NCBI RefSeq assembly: GCF_019649055.1
Contig: NW_026570350.1
Coordinates: forward strand, 124,001 to 188,000
Reading direction: 5' to 3'
DNA length: 64,000 bases
Origin: Paramacrobiotus metropolitanus
Lineage: Eukaryota; Tardigrada; Eutardigrada; Parachela; Macrobiotidae
Positions within the stretch are counted from its first letter, which is position 1, and each line of letters begins with the position of its first letter. The notes beneath the pieces were generated by a model, which saw nothing but the letters and a program-made list of their open reading frames with translations, had not been told where the DNA came from and made no database searches. Position numbers and translations under genes: made by a program. Below are positions 51,131 through 62,202 of the stretch, one piece after another.

Positions 51131-51933
51131 TTTTCTTAACTTTACATCCAGTCTACCCTGCAACGCAACCGTCACATTGTGTATCTGATTGATCGTGTTT
51201 TCTCTTATGCATAAGGCACAGTATGTATTTGCAGCGTTACATATAATTTATTCAGTTTTCTCTCTCTTGTATCCTGTGCAAACTGACGGACGGCTGATAA
51301 ATTTAATTTTTACATCTGGATCACGGACAACACATTGAACACAAACGTTGATTAAGCAGTCAAATGTCAATTCCCACACCGAGTGCTTTTATTTAAATTA
51401 ATATGCTCGGAATTTCGTTACAGCGCATGCCGGGAAAACGTGTAATCCAGAACGAAGATTAGCCACCATATTACAGAACTGTGTAATGGTTATTCCGCTA
51501 CAAGCTTATCCCGTAATTTCTATCGCATTAATACAGCGCAGTATACAAATTCACGGGTTACACTGAACTCCACACTGCAGCGCGCCGCGGCACATTATTC
51601 ACGCTCTAGGTACATGCATTTGGCATGGCTGATTTATGCCAGCTTGTCAAGTATCGATTAAATTTTAAACTATCGATGCATTTAAAAGTGTTAACTTTTC
51701 TCCTTTAGAATTACCTTAAATATTGAGAGGGTTGAGTTTGTCATTGTGGTGTACATTACACCTGTACAGTTTGTAGTACTAGTGACAATCCTTCATACAT
51801 AAACGCAGTGCAATTTTGCAATTTTCGCGCGAAATACCAATATGTGCTACCTTTCTGTACCTTTACGATAGAATTACGGGACAAGTTTGTACACCACAAC
51901 CATTGCGTATACAAAAACAAATCAGCATCAACG
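51131..51933. other. Spacer, no gene seen
   Basis: Repeats features of 45.2-45.45 kb (GACGGACGGCTGATAAAT, CTTATCCCGTAATTTCTATCG). No coding signal. Confidence 0.4.
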
Positions 51934-52188
51934 TTACAACTGTGTGTGGATGGTAAAAGTCTGCCCATTATCCAGCTCCGCCGTGACTGTGTAGGCTTTA
52001 ATTTTTTTTCCGGAAACCGATAAAAGGACCTGCGGCAGAGCAGTACGTACGGACGCCGGCGTACTTGGGATGGGTTTGTTGCCAGTAGCTGCCGGCGGTA
52101 TACTTTCCGCAGTGTTATGCGGCGCACTGGCTTCTCCTTGCACCCTGATTAACGTCCACCAGCGGAGCACAACTATAAAATGTGCCAT
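51934..52188 (-). CDS. C-terminal-domain-only family gene, copy 2
   Basis: 84 residues (ATG 52188). The tail KAYTVTAELDNGQTFTIHTQL is closely similar to that of copy 1 (45760-45975). The N-terminal ~20 residues (MAHFIVVLRWWTLIRVQ) could be intron sequence rather than coding, because a 3' splice site (GTTAATCAG) lies just before GGTGCAAGGAG. Upstream exon AAATCAG|GTAAGCG ends at 52405, as in copy 1. The role is unknown. Confidence 0.55.
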   Translation of the reverse strand: MAHFIVVLRWWTLIRVQGEASAPHNTAESIPPAATGNKPIPSTPASVRTALPQVLLSVSGKKIKAYTVTAELDNGQTFTIHTQL

Positions 52189-52429
52189 ATTTTATTGCCG
52201 CATGTGGCATCGATTCCAGCAAAACCGTATTTTTACTTTGTACAAGGGTTTTTCTTGGGAAATAAGAAACAAATCTCTTTATGGAGGGCTTAAGAGAAAC
52301 AAGCAGTGCCGCGACACGAAAAACGAGTAATTCCGAGAAGGGCAAAACATGGTACATCCAAATCAAAATCCCAATAAACCAAAATATTTTGTGCGCTTAC
52401 CTGATTTAACGTAAGAGCAGTGTTTCCAT

Positions 52430-53580
52430 ACAGTACTCAAGCGAGTTAAAAGCGAGGTACATTCAAACTGTACAGAAAGCTAATAACGTTAATTTGGAAG
52501 CACGTCCGCAGCAACTACACAGATTGACACTGAGCCGCAGCATTACGCATCGGACGTTATAGCGGCCGGGGTGCAAAAATAAAAGTAGGGTGTGGCTGAA
52601 ACATTATTCAACTGTTGATTGGCCAACGCTTCAGTGGCTTCAGATTTTTCGCGGCCGATCATTTCAATACTTATTAAACTTGCGAAGCCTGATGAGTCGT
52701 ATCGATCATTAAGCAGAGCATCCTAGCAACACTATCAGGCGTGACCGCTGCGTTTCCTCTGCCGGACACCGCGCATGCCATACGTTAGCGATGCAGCGTG
52801 TGTAGTTTTTCCGTAAACCAGACTTTGCGCTGCAGGTTGATCGGGCGGCGGCGGAAATTCATTAAACAACATTCACGCTGTCCATCGCTATGCGGCTTAA
52901 CCCATTATCTGGATATACACTCGGTGGTCGGTTAAAACCACACGCGCACCAACGACATTCACCTTCAGTCGACTTAGTATTAGCTCTGTATTGGAACATA
53001 TGTAAACATAGTTCGCATCGGGGAGTGAACTACTACGTGGAGGCCAAACAGCGCCACCTGCTGGAGTTTTGTGGCTGATCTGCCGGCATCGACTAGCGAA
53101 GAAAACCTCATCGTTCACGCGCTCGTCGTCAGCGCAGCCGCCCGGCCGCTCATACCGAAACGCACTGCAGTGCAGCACCCGTTAAATTTAATCTTAATTT
53201 AATTCGCATCCGAGCAAATAGCCCATTTCCGGCTAGGGTGACAGTCTAGCACGGGATTTAAAACATGACTGAAAGGAGTAGTGCAGTAGCTTTATTATTA
53301 TTCGCGCTCGGGAGCAATGGTTGAGTTTCAATGCAGCACGTAAAGTAATGAACGCATAATGATTAAAACAACCACTAAAATAACCGCACAAAAGATATAT
53401 GCTGCTACATCAAATATTCAACACCGTATTAGGAAAATGTTCGTAGTTGGTACAAATGGAAACTTAATAAAAAGGTCACCTTTCCAGTACACAGGTTCTC
53501 CATAAACTCTGATTAAAACTGACAACGAAAATATTGATGTAACACGCAGAAAATACAGACGCAGTGGGGAGCTGGAAAAA
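52430..53580. other. Spacer, no gene seen
   Basis: Contains TATAAAATG-type stretches, and an AAAAGGTCACCTTTCC palindrome at 53472. No exon recognised. Confidence 0.4.
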
Positions 53581-53582
53581 CC

Positions 53583-54794
53583 TTACATCAATCCGGAGAC
53601 CTTTACTTTCCGCCCATCGGTTAACGTGATCATCAGCTCGATGGATGCGATGCTGGCGTTGCCGATCGGGCGGAGGACATTCTGCAGGAATTCCGCCACA
53701 CTGGACGCCGGTTGCGGTTCCCCAAGAAGCGTCGATCCCCAGACAGCGTCGCTGGAAGGCTGCACAGGCGGCGCCAAGGCCGTGGGCTTCTTCTCACCGA
53801 CATTTACGTTATCCGACGCAGTACCGCCCATGACCGGATACGGAGAACCTGCCGGTTTCTTCAGCTGCAAACCACAATAAGTCACGTTACCAGATGGAGC
53901 GTTATCGGTGACGGATAGTGGCGGTTGCGCGGGTTTCGGATCAGCAGCAGCTGCATGACCCGATGCAACGACAACAGGTGTCGCTCTTGACGGTGTTATA
54001 GGCTTCGCAATTTGCAAGTTACCAACTGCCACGTTACCAGATAAAGCCGTATGTGTGATCGCTGTCAGCGGAAAAACAGGTTTCTTTGGTTGCAAGCCAA
54101 ACGCAGCCGCGTTACCGAACATCCCGACGGCAGTAACTAATGAAAGCGGCGATGTAGCGTTCCCGGATGGCAAGTTACCAATCGCCACGTTGCCGGCATT
54201 TGACGGCCGGAGCGGTGCGGCTTTCTTCGGCTTCCCGTTACAAGCTCCCTGTCCCAATTCTGCGTGGCGTGTTGCAGGTAACGCTGACTGTGGCGTCAGT
54301 AACAGATTGCCAGGAGTAACTTTCTCTGCGTCCGGTGGCGAAGGAAGAGCTGTCAGCTCATTGGGCTGCGAGCGATGACTGCTGTCCGGCATGTCCGCCT
54401 CCACAGGCCACCGATTCTCCGCCGCAGCGGTTTCCTCGGCAACGCGTATCCGCTTAACCGGTCCTGCGGGACGGCCTACGCTCTGTACGCAAGCGTACAG
54501 AGCGTAGGAGGGTTCGCCGTTAACATAGTGTCCAACTTGCAGGCGCTGCTGGTGAATGGCGCCGCCCACCGATTCCTCGTTGCCTAACGGCACTCTCCCG
54601 CTAAACAGCTGAACACGGACATCGGCCGCCAGATGCAGCCGCTTCTGTGTCCACGTCTGTAGCGCCGGCATCGTCACCGTCGGTGCGGTGCGGCAGGACA
54701 GGACCAGATCCGAAGGGGGGTTAGGATGCGGTGTAACGTGCGCGCCGCTGGTGGGGTCCATGTACATTACGTGAATCTGGATGGGAATGGCCAT
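53583..54794 (-). CDS. Ubl-like family copy 4, intact
   Basis: 403 residues, single exon. Residues 1-100 are the family's N-terminal domain: a strand (IPIQIHVMYMD), a strand DLVLSCRTAPTV, a helix MPALQTWTQKRLHL, VRVQLFSGRVPLGNEESVG, QRLQVGHYV and SYALYACV. This order and spacing look like a beta-grasp/ubiquitin-like fold, an inference. Residues ~150-355 are imperfect ~28-residue repeats around SGNVAVGNLQ and KKPxxP. The C-terminal 45 residues hold FLQNVLRPIGNASI and ITLTDGRKVKVSGLM. It is a cytoplasmic-looking protein with no signal peptide. It is closest to copy 5 (56033-57112). The biochemical role is unknown. Confidence 0.75.
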   Translation of the reverse strand: MAIPIQIHVMYMDPTSGAHVTPHPNPPSDLVLSCRTAPTVTMPALQTWTQKRLHLAADVRVQLFSGRVPLGNEESVGGAIHQQRLQVGHYVNGEPSYALYACVQSVGRPAGPVKRIRVAEETAAAENRWPVEADMPDSSHRSQPNELTALPSPPDAEKVTPGNLLLTPQSALPATRHAELGQGACNGKPKKAAPLRPSNAGNVAIGNLPSGNATSPLSLVTAVGMFGNAAAFGLQPKKPVFPLTAITHTALSGNVAVGNLQIAKPITPSRATPVVVASGHAAAADPKPAQPPLSVTDNAPSGNVTYCGLQLKKPAGSPYPVMGGTASDNVNVGEKKPTALAPPVQPSSDAVWGSTLLGEPQPASSVAEFLQNVLRPIGNASIASIELMITLTDGRKVKVSGLM

Positions 54795-54799
54795 GCTGC

Positions 54800-56030
54800 G
54801 CTAGACGAAAAATGACGAAGCGGAAGAACTGCAACCACATATTCTCCATTAGCTGAATATTATCACAAAGCGTACAGTTTGTATGCTAATAGGTAGACTA
54901 CCTAGTATGTGACAGTGTAATGCATTAACATGAAAAGTCATTTTTAACGCAACCTACATTGAAATTTAATTTGCCACAGGGAAATGTACTTTAGGAGTTG
55001 GTAACACTCAATTTACATATTAAATTTGTTAAATCTTCGATAGCTCACCTGTCCAAAATTGTGCCTTCAGCCGCCAGCACAAGCACGTAAAAGATTCGGG
55101 TAATCACTTTATAAGTTGAGTCGGGAAAAGCGCAGATGCAAATAATAAATTTGTGCGAAATTAAACTCGTGGAAAATAGCCGACGGGCGACTGAATTTTC
55201 TGACCATACATTAGACTTAGTTTTATACGCACTTTATAGCCCGTTCCCTCTCTGCCTTTGGTATTGGTGCTGTAATACCGAACGGATACACCGGATTTAC
55301 AGCAGCGGATTCTGAATGTGCGAAAGTCGGATTGCCGCTACGGTACAGTAAAACCTGTCTTTTACATACACCGGTAAATACATACACCTGGAAATTACAT
55401 GCGCGGAAAGTATTCGTTTAACCGGCGCGTCCCATAGACTGCAATCTAGCTCTGTGTGATACATACGCCTACACATACGGTTTTGCTTTAACCGAAGGTT
55501 TATTTAGTAACCAGGTTTCACTGTATTTGCAGCAGTGCATCTAACTATGGGCCGCAGCGTCGGTTAACGAAATAGCCGCTCTTTGGAAAGAAAGGATTCT
55601 GCGAAAAGAAGATTACTCTTACTGTAGCTGTTCGATTTCTTCAGTTTAACAATCTCGGGTTTTAATAAAATTCGTGTTTTTTTATTCGAATACTTTATCA
55701 TTTTGGTTACGTGGATACGTTGACATAAATTTGACCTGGACATTTCCTTTTATTTCCAGAATCATTAGAAATGAAATCAAACGACCATACACGTATCAGT
55801 TATTTTGTGACCTTTTCCACAGCATAATCGCACTGACGCACGGTCGTTTCTTTAGACACAGAAAATCACAGAAAAACTAATCGACCTTGAGTCGGAAGTT
55901 AATAGAAGGGAACTTTTCCGATCAGCGTCGCCATATACATTTGTCAGATTGCTCAAAATACCAGCAAGAAACTAATAGCCATTTTTTACACAATCAGAAA
56001 CAACTGATAGCGTATCCGAAGACGTGAGCA
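54800..56030. other. Spacer upstream of copy 4
   Basis: Shares AATAGCCGCTCTTTGGAAAG and TGTAGCTGTTCGATTTCTTC-type stretches with the spacer at 57660-57840, so the two neighbouring family genes were duplicated with their upstream regions. No additional gene seen. Confidence 0.5.
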
Positions 56031-56032
56031 GT

Positions 56033-57112
56033 TTACACAATTCCCGACAGGGTCACTTTGCGCCCGTCGGCTACCGTGACCGTCACCTCCACAGATTGGA
56101 TGCTGGTCGTGTCGCTGCCGATCGAACGGAGAACGTTCTTCAGGAAATCCGCCGCACTGATCGCCGGTGGCGGATTCCCGAGAGTCGCGGAGCCCCAAGC
56201 AGCACCGCGGACGACGGTGAAGATGGCGCCGCAAGCGTCGGCTCCTCATCACTGGCTGGTACGGTACCCGATGTCGAGCTGATAGCGGCCGCATACACGG
56301 ATGCTGAAGGCTTCTTCGGTGGCGTGCCAACACCAACTACGTTACCAGAGGAAACGGAATCCACAATCGCTGGTGACGGTAGAGTGCCACTTCTTCGGTG
56401 GCAAGTTACCAGCAGCCGCGTTACCCGATGCGGTGGTACCAAGAACTGCTGTTGGCGGCAGTGTAGGCCTCGCAAGTTCCACGTGGCCAGATGAAACGCA
56501 ATTACCAAGCGATGGTGACGGTGTGCGTTTCTGAGGTTGCATTTTACCAACGGACGATGGCGCCAGCGGTGCAGGTTTCTTCGGTGACCGTGGTGCTATA
56601 ACCAGCATCTTTCTCTCCGGCGACAAATCCAGCGCTTTCTGTCCACTGCGCTCGTCAGCGGCCGCTGTTTCGTGCGAGAACGAACCGCTGCCTGCCACCG
56701 AGGGCCCCAGAATTTCCCCGGTCTTTCCTGCCGCACGAGCTGCTTTACCCGGCCATGCCGGAAGTACGCCTTTGCGGGCGGTTGCCGTTGGACCTACTGC
56801 AGGCGGGTACACGTAGGCGTACACGGTGTAGCACGGATCCTTGGCATCGGGGTCGTCCAGGAGCAGACGCTGGCTGTTAACGGCCGCCCCCACCGACTCT
56901 TCGTCACGTAATCCGGCGACATGACCGAACAGGTCAACACGGGCGACGGCCGGCAGACGCAGCTGCTCGTTCACCCATTGCCGTACCGTCCCCAAGGTCG
57001 TCGTCGGTTCGGCGCCGCAGAACAGCAGGTCCGGGCGACCACGCGGCTGCTCCCCGGGGCCGGTGCCATTGGCGTTCAGGTAGGTCACGAGGATCTCGAG
57101 CGTAATGGCCAT
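56033..57112 (-). pseudogene. Ubl-like family copy 5, frame-broken
   Basis: ATG 57112 gives MAITLEILVTYLNANG. It continues through GTVRQWVNEQLRLPAVARVD, DEESVGAAVNSQRL and YTVYAYVYPPAVG and then into a repeat region (GNAAAGNLPPKK). The frame shifts near 56386 to a second frame (SGNVVGVGTPPKKP, SGTVPASDEEP) and near 56200 to a third. The third ends with FLKNVLRSIGSDT, VADGRKVTLSGIV and TAA at 56033. All domains are present but in three frames, so either two single-base indels or sequence errors. Confidence 0.7.
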
Positions 57113-58030
57113 GCTGCGTCAGGCGAGAACGAAGCGGAAATCTGCAACGCGTATTCACCATCAGTTGAATATTATGTTAACGTAATATATGTAAGCATTA
57201 ACATTTATTGATTTATATCATATCTAACAGATAAGTAATAAGATTATACTGTACAATAGCCTACCACATTGACAAGAAAAGTTAAAAGACCTTGTTAAAC
57301 GATCTGCTTTTGATTCAGTTTTACACAGGAAAAACATGTGAAAACATGTAACAGTTACATGTAATCAATTGATTGCTGTAATTACCACAACATGTACTGG
57401 AAATCTCGGTAAATATCCTTTACCTAGCCTATCGCAGAAGATGGACTTCGCAGCTCAGCAGGCACCGTGAAGCACGTAAAAAATCCCGGAGTTCAAGTCA
57501 GAAACGAGTGGAAAGGAACAGCGAAATTTATTAGTGCAAAATAAAATTAAAGTTCACGATATTCATACCAGTGTACAAGCCGACGGTCGAATGACTGATC
57601 GTACAAAAATTTCGTAAATATAGTTTATTTTGTGCTGGCTTTGGTTAAGTCTGCGCCATAGTCCACTAAACGGATGCATCGGCTAAAATAAAATAGCCGC
57701 GCTTTAGAAACTGAGGGTTAAAAACAAAACCGATACAGAGTTGTATGCACAAAGCCGAGAAAGTAAACAGCCGATTACTCTGCAGTTCCTCTGCTGTTCG
57801 TATTCTTCATTTTAACCATCCTGCGGTTTTTGTATCCACTAGTTTTTTATACCAGAAGACCTTACTGTTCAGAGTAATTTAGTGTTTCTCGTCTACAGCT
57901 TGGTCATTGGGGTTACGTAAACGTAAGAATTAATTGTAAATTACTTGTACTGTTTATGTTCTTTTGTTGCTTAATATTTAATCGGAATTACACGTCCCCA
58001 TTTTTTTAGAGCGACACAAGCACCAGTTAC
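57113..58030. other. Divergent promoter region
   Basis: Lies between the minus-strand family copy 5 and the plus-strand F-box gene. AT-rich, with duplicated upstream segments shared with 55.5 kb. No exon seen. Confidence 0.45.
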
Positions 58031-58039
58031 GTTGCCGCC

Positions 58040-59962
58040 ATGCCGTCCTCAATTCACAAATGCAACACCGTCGACGTTCTGGGTGACGACGGCCAGTTCC
58101 GTTACGGACGCGTCGTGGACGTGGTGGACACCGGGCTCTTCATCGACTTCTTCTGTCCCAACCGCCGTCACGAACTGACACCCCTCAATCAAATTTTCCT
58201 CTATTTCGGCTCGCAAGACTTCCAGTTTCCCGAGCTAGCGGTCGCGTTCTGTGGACCGCAGTCGACCATCCCCGTGGAAGTGCTGATGCGGGAAACTCCG
58301 ACCGGTCCGTGGATCTGGTTTCCAGCGGAAGTGATCAATTTGGCGCGTGGCGCTGCTCACTTTGCATACAACGTGGCTGTGGTGCAGTGGTCGCAGGACG
58401 GAAAAAGCTATACGGACGTGGTCCCCACGGATCGGGTTCGCTGGCGCGCGTCAAGTGAGTGGTGGGAAGCGATTGGTCGGTCGGCACCAGCTGGATATAA
58501 ACCCACTTATCCAGGTACACATATCCGCTAAAAAAAACCTATTTGACGAACACCGTAAAATAAAAAACTAGTTGCTCCACTTTAACGAAATTTAGCGCTT
58601 TTCTGATCGTACCCAGAGTTAGGGAATTAAGGGTCCTGGTAGCATCCTGTGGCAAGCTGTTTGCTAGTAATATTATTAAACTGTTTAACCAAGGACCCAA
58701 CGGCCGACTTCTTAAGGTTTCCATTACTGTTAAAAATTAAGCGAGGTTTTTATCTCTCTTAGCGACATTAAAAAACAATTAGTTCTACTGAATATTTTGC
58801 AGGTTATTATGGTTATGGTGACTATGCTAGTAAGATTTGGCCTCAACGACAACGTGTGACCAAATGGCAGTACGTCCAGCGCTGCGTGCCCCTGAACGAC
58901 GACTGTCCACTAGCCGCTGCAGCACTCAACGAGCTCATCAGCAGTGCAGCCTGCCTGGGTTACGCGTGGACCGGGGTGTGTGTGGACGTGGCCGACGGGT
59001 GCTTCTGGTATATCTATCGCCAGCCGAAACACGCCGATGATTCGTGCACCGTGGTACCGAACACCTTTAAGGCACGCACGGCGTGCGATACAATCCTACA
59101 GAAGCAGTATAACGATTTCGACAGCGTATTGACCGTACGTCTTCCGCCACTTCTCGCGTCGCAGACCGTAGTTTGGGCTCGCGTCAAAGACGATTTAGAT
59201 CAGCTGCCAGAGGGTCTTCTGGTGGATGTCTTGTCGTATCTGGATACTCTGAAACAGAACGAACTGCGCGCCGTGTGTACCAAGTGGAATGGCTTTGTCC
59301 AATCGCCGCCGTTGACCGAAAGCATTGTGATCAGGAGCTGCGGTCGTGATCAACTGGAGGACCCCGTTCCGCGTCGACTGATGTATTTACTAGCAGCACC
59401 CATCTTCAAATGCCTGGACTCCACCACACAGCGGATCATTGTGGACACCAGGGGATCGTCACACCGTCTGCATCCCGGCGATCACGCGATCCTCTTCGAC
59501 ATGATCCGCTTCGTGGTGCAGCACCGCACCGGAATCCAGTTAGCCGCGATCTATTTGGTGGGGATGGAGGAGCGGCTCATGCTGGGAACCGTTAAGGACA
59601 CTTTTCGGAGTACCCAGTGTGCGATGCACGCGGCGGACCGTCCACGTGCACGACGGTATGCCGTGGAAGGGTACGAATTTCTCCTCAATGACTTCGTCGC
59701 ATCGTGGAAGAACTGCCCGTGTGTGGCGATCTACCTGGTCCACTGTTACGTGCATCTGGAGTACGGCGGGAAGAGACTGGTGATCCCGGTTCCCGCTGCG
59801 CGACTCACGATGCCGGATAATGACGGGTGTGCGTTGTGGGATGCACTGGACGCGGCGCTGCCGGTGCTGAGTGATCGGCAGCTGAACAAGATGGCCCGTT
59901 GGTTGGGAGACCATGATCCGCTGAGCGCTGCTTTCAGGATGATCCGCAAGGTAACACCGTAG
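58040..59962 (+). CDS. Two-exon F-box protein, ~544 aa
   Basis: Exon 1 is 58040-58514 and exon 2 is 58803-59962. They are joined by a GT..AG intron of 288 bp (CCAG|GTACAC ... TTTTGCAG|GTTATT) that keeps the frame. The ATG is in GCCGCCATGC context. Exon 1 encodes a beta-rich domain (VDVLGDDGQFRYGRVVDVVD, LFIDFFCPN...ELTPLNQIFLYF) that resembles a Tudor/Agenet-like barrel. Exon 2 starts YYGYGDYASKIWPQRQRV. An F-box follows at ~300-345 (LPEGLLVDVLSYLDTLKQNE, LRAVCTKWNGFV) and then ~200 residues of substrate-side domain. The predicted role is an SCF ubiquitin-ligase adaptor binding Skp1. The substrate is unknown. Confidence 0.85.
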
Positions 59963-59989
59963 GGAACCAGGCAAAGCGTGTAACATGCA

Positions 59990-60182
59990 ACCGGCAAAGC
60001 CGTCCGTCGGACGCTTTTTCTGTTAAGCCGGCAAAACCGTCCGCCGATCTAAAATCGCGTAGAACCGTGAACCCATTCCGGCAGAAGCGTCCGGTTCGAA
60101 TGCGGAATCCTCAAGACAAAAAAGTGTGAGGGCAAAATTTACGGCCGGGCGTTCTTGGGCCGGCGGACAATTTTACCGGTTT
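59990..60182. mobile_element. Remnant of the CGTCC foldback family
   Basis: CCGGCAAANCCGTCCG occurs twice, and GGGCAAAATTTACGGCCGGGCGTTC ... TTTTACCGGTTT matches the right arm of the foldback at 42823-43385 (GGAAAAATTTACGGCGGACGTTTTG). One arm only. Confidence 0.65.
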
Positions 60183-60390
60183 AACGGCAAACGCGCGTGG
60201 TGGATTTTGTTTTCCGAATAGTTTTGCTGGTTATAAATGGATACTGTGCAGCTGTGCAAGCAAACGCTTTTGTGTTCGAACCCACTACGTAGAATTGTAT
60301 ATCTTACTTTAGCACGGTTTGATTGCAATGTCAAACCTTTGACCAGCGAGTCGACTGAATGGTCAAGTTCCCACTCTTTTTTCCCTACCA

Positions 60391-60720
60391 TGTACAAGCC
60401 CGTCCGGATGATGAGCACGTAAAGATAAAGCTAACGCATAGCACGATGGCCACTGCACTACGTTTGCCACAATGCATAAATGCGCTCCGCAGTTAGATTG
60501 TCCCTTACTGCACCGACCGTTTTCTGACCACCTTCCGCCAGGCAACTACGATTATTCCCATTGAAATATATGGCGTGCACCAGGCCACCAGCCAGCCAAA
60601 CGCATGTTACGTGGTTGAACAGTGTGGCGTGGTGTTGCGTGGTATCTCGTTTGGCGTAACCCATGAATTTACATTTGTCGCTGTTCTCTATCGTGCTCAT
60701 CATCCGGACGGGCTTGTACA
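60391..60720. repeat. 29-bp perfect inverted repeat
   Basis: Arms 60391-60419 and 60692-60720 are exact reverse complements (core AAGCCCGTCCGGATGATGAG), 272 bp apart. This is a second instance of long exact arms around a short unrelated centre, as at 3749-3894. Confidence 0.85.
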
Positions 60721-60743
60721 GTACTTACTTATGTTCTTTGCAG

Positions 60744-60965
60744 ATGGTGTGCGCCGTGCAGACTGCTGATCCGTGGCCGTCACTGCATTATCGCGGGAAG
60801 CAGTGGTGCGTGGACGGACTGAAGGGCGTACAGCTGCACCGGCTGTCCCGCATCACGCTGCACTTCCTGCTGGAACTGACCAAATTCCCCGAGTTCCGCG
60901 ATTCGGGATTCCCCGCTAACCCGTCGGCATGGTGCCAGCCGGGTCAATTTGTTTTGGATGACTGA
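60744..60965 (+). pseudogene. Orphan exon-like fragment
   Basis: An open frame directly after a 3' splice site (TGTTCTTTGCAG) gives MVCAVQTADPWPSLHYRGK, WCVDGLKGVQLHRL, FLLELTKFPEFRDSG and a stop (73 residues). The high GC content and regular amino-acid use contrast with the flanks and suggest a real exon. No partner exon is found within the inverted repeat. It might be a fragment of a neighbouring gene copied by the foldback. Confidence 0.4.
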
Positions 60966-60999
60966 AGTATATGTTTTTGCACATACTCGTTTACGATTC

Positions 61000-62200
61000 G
61001 TTTCGGTACGCATGCGGCATGTGTATCGGTGTACTGGCTTTGCGCTCACATACAGCTTAGGACAAAATGGTCGCATACCCAACATTTCCACATTCAGTAC
61101 GAATGCAGCGCAGTGCACCGTACGACTGAGTTCAAAATATCCGTTTCGTACAAGTGCACTGCACCGCTTGCGTACAGAATGCTGGGTATGGGGCTATGCG
61201 ACCATTTAGTCCTACATTGTATAAGGATTGTTTTGGTTCTGCGGATGAAAATCAAAATCCACATGCTTGTTCTGTTCTGGTCAAAATAGCTTTTTTGAAA
61301 CCTGCCTTGCAATGCCCGTATAACAAAATTCCATAAATTTTTTTCAGATATTTCCAGTAAATTGCTAACTAAAAAAGATATCTCACCAATTTCTCATAGC
61401 AATCTCGTGCCTGTCTATCGTAGCAGAGGCGGCACGATCGGTACAACGTTTCGTTTCCGGCACCAGCGAACTACTTTTACGCATATTGCGTTTCAGATAG
61501 GGAATTATATAATATTTACTTACTGTGGTACTGCTGTATTTCTGCAGAAACACATACCAACGACATTTTACCGTATATGGGAACTGCTGTATTTCTACCG
61601 AAACCGACCGTGCCATATCTACCTCGTAGCAATTTCGTAGTTCTACGAACGAAATGAATTATATACGACGAATTTTATACGATTAGACAGCTTTTGGCCG
61701 AACGTTACGGTCGCCGGTGGACCTGCACAGTACAGTATTCTACTGCATCACTTTGTCAGAATGTCATGTAAAATTAAAACAGTAGGATATGTAATTCTAA
61801 CGACGGCAGTGGCTGTTAAATCTAATTTTAAAAGCAGTAGTGTCTGAATGTAGCCGTCAGGTTTCGGAATCGAAAAATAAACGAACCGGAAGTTCTGAAA
61901 ACACATATTGTACAGTACTCTTTCCAGTACCGTTTACTCGTATTAATAAGGCCCATATACTTGTAATATGCCGAAGATTCGGTAAAAATACGGTTATAGC
62001 CTTATAGGATAGGGTTATTCTTATCTGTTATATTCTTGTCGTTTCCAAATGACCAAACATTAAAGCCAAAGTATGTTAGGACAAATTCTCGCATTTTTCG
62101 GTATCTCGTAACATCTCCAATGTTCCGCGCAAACGAAAACGTATGAAGATAAGAAAGAGTACCATAAAAACGAGCGCTAAGTAAATCTCTTCAGATTCGC
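61000..62200. other. Spacer, no gene seen
   Basis: Contains an inverted or direct repeat of ACAAAATGGTCGCATACCCA (near 61062) with TGGGTATGGGGCTATGCGACC (near 61183), a foldback of ~130 bp. AAACACATACCAACGAC and CCGTATATGGGAACTGCTG suggest further short repeats. No gene. Confidence 0.4.
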
Positions 62201-62202
62201 CG

